Both the position numbers and the translations under genes were made by a program. From assembly GCA_047637355.1 (NCBI GenBank), contig JBLIKA010000118.1, positions 1 through 10,231 on the forward strand: 10,231 nucleotides of DNA, written 5' to 3'. Under the pieces are notes generated by a model. That model had not been told where the DNA came from. It made no database searches and saw only the letters and a list, made by a program, of their open reading frames with translations. Source of the stretch: Glaciecola sp047637355 (GTDB lineage: Bacteria; Pseudomonadota; Gammaproteobacteria; Enterobacterales; Alteromonadaceae). Positions 6,732-10,231 of this stretch are shown piece by piece (position 1 is the stretch's first letter; each line of letters opens with the position of its first letter).

Positions 6732-7037
6732 TGGAGTCAAAGATAATTATTTTATTGCGCCCGCCCTCTTTGGATGCATAGAGGGCTTGGTTGACTGCTT
6801 GGGTAAATTTTCGCTTTGTGGTAAGTCTCCTTACCCTTTACTAATAGTACAACTAAATACTTTGCCTCTAAATTCAGCGTCGAACGCAGCAAATTCGTCT
6901 TTAAATGAATGTAGTCTTTGAATCGACTCTTTAGGAGTGTGCCCTAAAAGTAAAATCATAATCTCGTTGCCACCGATACGATCGGTGCTATGAAAAAACC
7001 ACGATAACAACGATCTTGACCCAGCGAATACGTTGTC
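6724..7037 (-). pseudogene. Decayed GGDEF-domain (diguanylate cyclase) remnant
   Basis: On the minus strand one frame from 7037 reads to a stop at 6831-6833 and includes STDRIGGNEIMILLLGHTP; the RIGGNE codons are at 6980-6963. This matches the RxGGDEF active-site motif with N for D. Past the stop the same frame continues GDLPQSENL, then the reading shifts, and a second frame gives VNQALYASKEGGRNKIIIF (ALY...GRNK at 6786-6751), the conserved end of GGDEF domains, stopping at 6724-6726. There is no start codon and the N-terminal half of the domain is missing. So there is at least one nonsense change, one frameshift and a 5' truncation. GGDEF enzymes make cyclic di-GMP; this copy cannot be functional as it stands. 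Its last eight bases overlap the convergent dsbD end. Confidence 0.8.
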
Positions 7038-7215
7038 TCAGGCAGCGTAAGTTGATTCACATGTTCAAAGCTGTGTTGATTTAGATGATATCGTACAAGA
7101 GGCGATCACCGCTTATTCACAAACACTTAATAAAGCGACTTAAAAACCAATTACCGACTACCTTTAGTCATTTTGGGTCGCCCGCATCAGATTTTCCTGC
7201 CATTATTAAAATCCA

Positions 7216-7244
7216 ACTGGTCGAACTTCGCTGATTAGACCAGT
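7216..7244. repeat. Inverted repeat ACTGGTC / GACCAGT
   Basis: Seven perfect pairs (7216-7222 with 7238-7244) are separated by 15 bases, upstream of the aroQ promoter candidate. No T-run follows. Its function is unknown; it could be a relic terminator or a protein-binding site. Confidence 0.4.
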
Positions 7245-7258
7245 AATTTACTGAATCT

Positions 7259-7288
7259 TTGCAGCGATATGTGTATATTTCACATATT
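7259..7288 (+). promoter_or_regulatory. Candidate aroQ-accB-accC promoter with overlapping palindrome
   Basis: TTGCAG (7259-7264) and CATATT (7283-7288) are 18 bases apart and could form a sigma-70 promoter ahead of aroQ. The spacer and -10 are overlain by a perfect inverted repeat, ATATGTG (7267-7273) and CACATAT (7281-7287), which could serve as an operator. Both calls are by eye. Confidence 0.35.
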
Positions 7289-7349
7289 AGAAAATTTGAG
7301 AACGTTTTTTTAAGGAAATCGACCACTTATTGGCACTTCAGGAACTAAA

Positions 7350-7865
7350 ATGCCAAAATGCAGTCAACTTAACGACTTGTTCACCGAAAATATAAGCACT
7401 TTAATGAATATTTTAGTTTTAAATGGCCCAAATCTTAATCTGTTAGGCAAGCGCGAGCCTGAAATTTATGGTTCAAGAACGCTAGAAGCTATTGTCGCTG
7501 ATCTTATTGAGTATGCTGGTACCCAGAATACGCAGTTGGTTCACTTTCAATCGAACGCAGAGCATGAACTTATTGCTCAAATTCAATCCGTTCTCCTTGA
7601 GAGTTCAGTATCGAATGCGCCGGTTGACGGTATTATAATTAACCCCGCAGCGTTCACTCATACCAGCGTCGCGCTGAGAGATGCGCTACTTGCGGTCAAC
7701 TTGCCGTTTATTGAAGTGCATCTATCAAACGTGCATAAGCGTGAAAACTTTCGTCATCATTCCTACTTTTCAGATATAGCACAAGGGGTAATAGTTGGCT
7801 TAGGAGAACAAGGTTATCGATTTGCGTTGGATGCTTTAATAACGATATTGAAAAATAAAAATTAA
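7350..7865 (+). CDS. aroQ: Type II 3-dehydroquinate dehydratase, 171 aa (153 aa from the alternative start)
   Basis: AroQ removes water from 3-dehydroquinate to give 3-dehydroshikimate, the third step of the shikimate pathway, as a cytosolic dodecamer. From residue 19 the sequence is classical: NILVLNGPNLNLLGKREP, the catalytic tyrosine Y40 in EIYG, the active-site arginine R35, FQSNAEHELI, then INPAAFTHTSVALRDALL and the substrate-binding EVHLSNVHKRENFRHHS. The start is ambiguous. ATG 7350 has a good ribosome site (AGGA at 7340-7343, six bases away) but adds 18 residues absent from the family. ATG 7404 gives the usual length and N-terminus (MNILVLNG) but has no visible ribosome site. I give the longer form because of the ribosome site; the homology core begins at 7404. 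It is first in line with accB and accC, a grouping common in gammaproteobacteria. Confidence 0.95.
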   Translation: MPKCSQLNDLFTENISTLMNILVLNGPNLNLLGKREPEIYGSRTLEAIVADLIEYAGTQNTQLVHFQSNAEHELIAQIQSVLLESSVSNAPVDGIIINPAAFTHTSVALRDALLAVNLPFIEVHLSNVHKRENFRHHSYFSDIAQGVIVGLGEQGYRFALDALITILKNKN

Positions 7866-7868
7866 ACT

Positions 7869-7894
7869 AGCCCAGTTAAGACTTACTTAGGGCT
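7869..7894 (+). other. Imperfect hairpin between aroQ and accB
   Basis: AGCCC (7869-7873) pairs with GGGCT (7890-7894) four bases after the aroQ stop, with partly complementary bases inside. No T-run follows, so full termination is unlikely; it may set the relative amounts of aroQ and accBC transcript. The gap to accB is 69 bases and I see no strong promoter in it. Confidence 0.3.
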
Positions 7895-7934
7895 TGTCAC
7901 ACAACTATTAATAATACAAAAAAAGAGACAGAGC

Positions 7935-8384
7935 ATGGACATTAGAAAAATAAAGAAACTTATCGAGCTTGTAGAGGAATCAGGCATATCTGAACTTGAA
8001 ATCACTGAAGGTGAGGAATCTGTGCGAATTCACCGCAGTGGCTCATCAGCAGCAGTTCAATATGCGCCACAAATGATGCAGGCTCCTATGATGCACTCAG
8101 CTCCTGCGCCAGTTGCTCCTCCGGCAGAAGTAGCACCACCAGTGCAGACCGGACATGTTGTTAAATCACCAATGGTAGGCACTTTTTATCGCTCCTCTTC
8201 TCCTGAGTCAAAAGCCTTCGTAGAAATTGGTCAGACTGTCAATGTTGGTGATACCTTATGCATTGTTGAAGCAATGAAAATGATGAACCAAATCGAATCT
8301 GATAAAGCGGGTGTGGTTAAAGAAATCCTAGTAGGTAATCAAGAACCTGTTGAATTTGATCAACCTATGTTCGTTATCGAATAA
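7935..8384 (+). CDS. accB: Acetyl-CoA carboxylase biotin carboxyl carrier protein (BCCP), 149 aa
   Basis: BCCP carries the biotin that AccC carboxylates and from which AccA/AccD transfer CO2 to acetyl-CoA, the committed step of fatty-acid synthesis in the cytosol. Residues 1-33 (MDIRKIKKLIELVEES...) form the conserved N-terminal part that binds AccC. Residues about 36-72 are a flexible linker rich in alanine, proline and methionine. The biotinyl domain, about 73-149, has the thumb segment SPMVGTFYRSSSPESKAF and the biotin site EAMKM, with K115 the lysine to be biotinylated. Length is close to the usual 150-156 aa. The ATG at 7935 follows a purine-rich stretch (AAAGAGACAGAGC) rather than a textbook ribosome site. 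It lies 10 bases before accC, and the pair is expected to be translated together. Confidence 0.98.
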   Translation: MDIRKIKKLIELVEESGISELEITEGEESVRIHRSGSSAAVQYAPQMMQAPMMHSAPAPVAPPAEVAPPVQTGHVVKSPMVGTFYRSSSPESKAFVEIGQTVNVGDTLCIVEAMKMMNQIESDKAGVVKEILVGNQEPVEFDQPMFVIE

Positions 8385-8394
8385 GGCGACAACT

Positions 8395-9741
8395 ATGCTT
8401 GATAAAGTACTAATAGCCAATAGGGGTGAAATTGCATTGCGGATATTACGCGCATGCAAAGAACTCGGCATAAAAACAGTGGCAGTGCATTCCACTGCTG
8501 ACCGCAACCTAAAGCACGTTTTACTAGCAGACGAATCAATCTGTATCGGTAAACCAGCAGCTAATGAGAGCTATTTAAATATACCGCGACTCATTGCGGC
8601 GGCAGAGGTTACAAACTCAGTTGCCATTCATCCTGGTTATGGGTTTTTAGCTGAAAGTGCTGAGTTTGCTGAAGCCGTTGAAAAAAGCGGTTTCGTATTT
8701 ATTGGCCCGACCGCTGAAACCATCAGTTTAATGGGTGATAAAGTGTCAGCTATCGCAACGATGCGCAAAGCAGGGGTTCCATGCGTACCCGGTTCAGATG
8801 GCCCATTAAGTGACGATATAGAAAAAAATAAAACCATTGCTAAGCGCATTGGCTACCCAATGATCGTTAAAGCGGCAGGTGGTGGCGGAGGTCGTGGTAT
8901 GCGTGTTGTGCGCAGTGAAGCTGAGCTGGAAGATGCAATTAGCATGACTAAAGCAGAAGCGGGCGCAGCATTTAATAATGACGTCGTTTACATGGAAAAG
9001 TTCTTAGAGAACCCTCGTCACATTGAAATTCAAGTACTTGCCGACGGTCAAGGTAATGCAATTCATTTAGGTGAGCGCGATTGTTCTATGCAACGCCGCC
9101 ACCAAAAAGTAGTTGAAGAGGCGCCAGCACCCGGCATTTCAACCCAAATGCGCGAAAAGATTGGCGAACGTTGCCGTCGTGCTTGCATCGAAATTAACTA
9201 TCGTGGCGCAGGTACTTTTGAGTTCTTGTACGAGAATGGCGAGTTTTACTTTATTGAAATGAATACACGTATTCAAGTAGAGCACCCAGTTTCAGAAATG
9301 ATAACTGGCGTTGATTTGATCAAGGAACAGTTACGTATTGCAGCAGGCCAACCATTGTCTATTGCACAGTCACAAATCCAGATTCGTGGCCATGCTATCG
9401 AATGTCGAATTAATGCAGAGGACCCGCAAACTTTCATACCTTGTGCTGGTAAAATAACGATGTTCCATGCGCCAGGTGGCTTGGGCGTTCGTTGGGAATC
9501 GCATATTTATTCTGGCTACACAGTTCCACCGTATTACGATTCAATGATAGGTAAATTAATCACTTATGGTGACACTCGAGACGAGGCTATAGCCAAAATG
9601 CGTCATGCATTAAGAGAGTTAGTTGTAGAAGGTATAAAAACTAATGTACCTCTTCAGCAGCTTATTATGGCAGATGAAAACTTCTCTAATGGTGGCACTA
9701 ACATCCACTACTTGGAGAAAAAATTAGGATTATCTAAGTAA
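8395..9741 (+). CDS. accC: Acetyl-CoA carboxylase biotin carboxylase subunit, 448 aa
   Basis: AccC uses ATP and bicarbonate to carboxylate the biotin held by AccB. Length (448 versus 449 in E. coli) and numbering agree with E. coli AccC, and all active-site residues I checked are in place: K116, K159, H209, K238, E276, E288, N290, R292, Q294, E296 and R338. Visible blocks are the N-terminal domain (KVLIANRGEIALRI), the glycine-rich ATP-grasp loop KAAGGGGGRGMR (159-170), ERDCSMQRRHQKVVEEAP and FIEMNTRIQVEHPVSE. I chose ATG 8395 rather than the in-frame ATG at 8350, because the latter lies inside accB and adds 15 residues foreign to the family, while 8395 has AAGG (8383-8386) eight bases upstream. 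That ribosome site overlaps the accB stop, which suggests translational coupling. It is followed by palindromes and a strong terminator. Confidence 0.99.
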   Translation: MLDKVLIANRGEIALRILRACKELGIKTVAVHSTADRNLKHVLLADESICIGKPAANESYLNIPRLIAAAEVTNSVAIHPGYGFLAESAEFAEAVEKSGFVFIGPTAETISLMGDKVSAIATMRKAGVPCVPGSDGPLSDDIEKNKTIAKRIGYPMIVKAAGGGGGRGMRVVRSEAELEDAISMTKAEAGAAFNNDVVYMEKFLENPRHIEIQVLADGQGNAIHLGERDCSMQRRHQKVVEEAPAPGISTQMREKIGERCRRACIEINYRGAGTFEFLYENGEFYFIEMNTRIQVEHPVSEMITGVDLIKEQLRIAAGQPLSIAQSQIQIRGHAIECRINAEDPQTFIPCAGKITMFHAPGGLGVRWESHIYSGYTVPPYYDSMIGKLITYGDTRDEAIAKMRHALRELVVEGIKTNVPLQQLIMADENFSNGGTNIHYLEKKLGLSK

Positions 9742-9772
9742 TTCAGGTCACCTGAACAAGCTTAATTAAGCT
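9742..9772. repeat. Two adjacent perfect palindromes after accC
   Basis: TTCAGGT-C-ACCTGAA (9742-9756) begins on the base after the accC stop. AGCTTAATTAAGCT (9759-9772) follows two bases later. Together with the terminator at 9785-9825 they make three successive symmetrical elements in about 80 bases. They may protect the 3' end of the accBC mRNA or bind a protein; neither has a T-run of its own. Confidence 0.55.
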
Positions 9773-9784
9773 CATAAAAATATC

Positions 9785-9825
9785 AAACGCTCAGTTCGCA
9801 GGTAGCCAACTGAGCGTTTTTGTTT
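9785..9825 (+). terminator. Rho-independent terminator of aroQ-accB-accC
   Basis: AAACGCTCAGTT (9785-9796) and AACTGAGCGTTT (9808-9819) form a perfect 12-bp stem with an 11-base loop, and T-rich sequence (TTTTTGTTT) runs from 9817 to 9825. The A-run before the stem (9776-9780) is compatible with some bidirectional activity. It separates accC from the next gene. Confidence 0.93.
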
Positions 9826-9894
9826 CTACCCCAAGTCATTCTAATCGGTTCTTGGTAATGTCAATTTTTACAACAAACAGTTAACACCCTTTTC

Positions 9895-9924
9895 TTGATC
9901 AATTTAATTTCGTAAGCGTATAAA
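9895..9924 (+). promoter_or_regulatory. Sigma-70-type promoter of the final gene
   Basis: TTGATC (9895-9900) and TATAAA (9919-9924) are 18 bases apart and match 4 of 6 and 5 of 6 consensus positions. The ATG follows at 9959. With the terminator upstream, this supports independent transcription of the last gene. Confidence 0.5.
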
Positions 9925-9958
9925 TACCGACCAAAAAACTTGGATAACAGGAAGCAAG

Positions 9959-10231
9959 ATGAGCGACAAATCTAAGACCATCAGTTGTGTGCTATCGCAG
10001 ATTAGAAAATCAGGGCTATATGGTGCACTGAATACTGACTTAAGCCTTCCAAACCTTTTTGTTCTGCGCTACTTGCTCGACCAACCTAACGACATTGTAA
10101 ACCTGCAGAAAGATATTGAAGATTTGCCCTTCTTTCCAGATAGATTAACCGCAAGCTATCAGGATGAATGGATTATTTTTTGTAAGAAAAAAGTGAGTAA
10201 GCTTGGACTTAAGGATCTTAGTCAAACCGAC
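9959..10231 (+). CDS. Unrecognised protein, N-terminal 91 residues, cut by window edge
   Basis: The frame starts at ATG 9959 (MSDKSKTISCVLSQIRKSGL...) and stays open for 91 codons to the window end. AGGAAG (9949-9954) sits four to five bases before the ATG and a plausible promoter is further upstream, so it looks like a real, separately transcribed gene. The visible part is soluble, without signal peptide or membrane segment, mixed in charge, with two cysteines (C10, C75) and an aromatic stretch near residues 57-73 (LPFFPD, QDEWIIFC). I recognise no family. In many gammaproteobacteria prmA follows accC; this N-terminus is not PrmA. Function unknown. Confidence 0.7.
   Translation, partial: MSDKSKTISCVLSQIRKSGLYGALNTDLSLPNLFVLRYLLDQPNDIVNLQKDIEDLPFFPDRLTASYQDEWIIFCKKKVSKLGLKDLSQTD

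Larger units (their letters stand above)
7038..7349. other. Non-coding region between the GGDEF remnant and aroQ
   Basis: No gene is supported here. A plus-strand frame (7051-7143) encodes about 30 protein-like residues, including VDLDDIVQEAITAYSQTLN, before a stop, but has a stop just upstream and no ATG, so it may be another relic. Further along are two short inverted repeats and the likely promoter of aroQ. Confidence 0.5.

Noticed and set aside
4892..6740. Several 60-70 codon open frames on the minus strand inside dsbD
   Set aside because: They overlap strongly conserved dsbD codons, have no ribosome sites of note and no recognisable motifs.
6763..6786. GCCCTCT / AGAGGGC hairpin just after dsbD as its terminator
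   Set aside because: The stem is perfect over seven bases but no T-run follows, and the bases are the remains of the conserved ALYASKEGGR codons of the GGDEF relic.
6971..6987. CACCGAT-ACG-ATCGGTG inverted repeat as an operator
   Set aside because: It falls on the codons for the RIGG active-site motif of the GGDEF relic, so the symmetry is most simply a by-product of coding.
7267..7287. CRP (cAMP receptor) binding site
   Set aside because: TGTGT and TCACA are present, but the space between half-sites is one base too short for the CRP geometry.
8350..8394. Longer AccC start at 8350
   Set aside because: It overlaps accB by 35 bases and adds 15 residues unlike any biotin carboxylase, while 8395 has a good ribosome site and gives E. 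coli numbering.
1..10231. CRISPR arrays, tRNA or rRNA genes, insertion sequences
   Set aside because: I looked for evenly spaced repeats, tRNA-like cloverleaf ends and transposase-like frames and saw none.

Overview
The window reads as chromosomal DNA from a marine-type gammaproteobacterium, most likely of the order Alteromonadales. The protein sequences are gammaproteobacterial: GroEL keeps E. coli residue numbering at its ATP-site aspartates and ends in a GGM tail, and AccC keeps E. coli numbering at every catalytic position checked. The base composition is moderately AT-rich. The neighbourhood groEL-groES-fxsA next to dsbD, then aroQ-accB-accC, is an arrangement known from that group. The assignment rests on recalled family and synteny knowledge, not on a search.

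Layout: (1) 1-1004, minus strand, an AAA_14/DUF4143-type ATPase cut off by the window edge, with its own promoter and an inverted repeat around the -10 box. (2) 1188-3464, minus strand, the groES-groEL chaperonin operon, with a textbook heat-shock (sigma-32) promoter, a leader of about 110 nt holding two hairpins, and an intrinsic terminator after groEL. (3) 3481-4095, minus strand, fxsA, a small inner-membrane protein directly upstream of the groES promoter. (4) 4096-4433, a divergent intergenic region with a 15-bp inverted repeat. (5) 4434-6731, plus strand, dsbD, with a duplicated periplasmic N-terminal domain. (6) 6724-7349, a decayed GGDEF (diguanylate cyclase) remnant on the minus strand followed by non-coding DNA with inverted repeats. 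(7) 7350-9741, plus strand, aroQ-accB-accC, closed by palindromes and a strong terminator. (8) 9959-10231, plus strand, the start of an unrecognised protein with its own promoter.

How the genes work together: GroES/GroEL fold cytosolic proteins under heat-shock control. DsbD carries reducing power from cytosolic thioredoxin to the periplasm. AroQ is a shikimate-pathway enzyme. AccB and AccC are the biotin carrier and biotin carboxylase of acetyl-CoA carboxylase, the first committed step of fatty-acid synthesis. The groups share a neighbourhood rather than a pathway.

Most of the window is conserved housekeeping DNA, and I see no complete new multi-gene system. The best leads are the tandem nDsbD domains of DsbD (two full CxxxxxC active sites, about 60% identical by hand count), the operator-like repeat at the ATPase promoter, the unexplained 15-bp inverted repeat between fxsA and dsbD, the structured groESL leader, and the unrecognised gene after accC.
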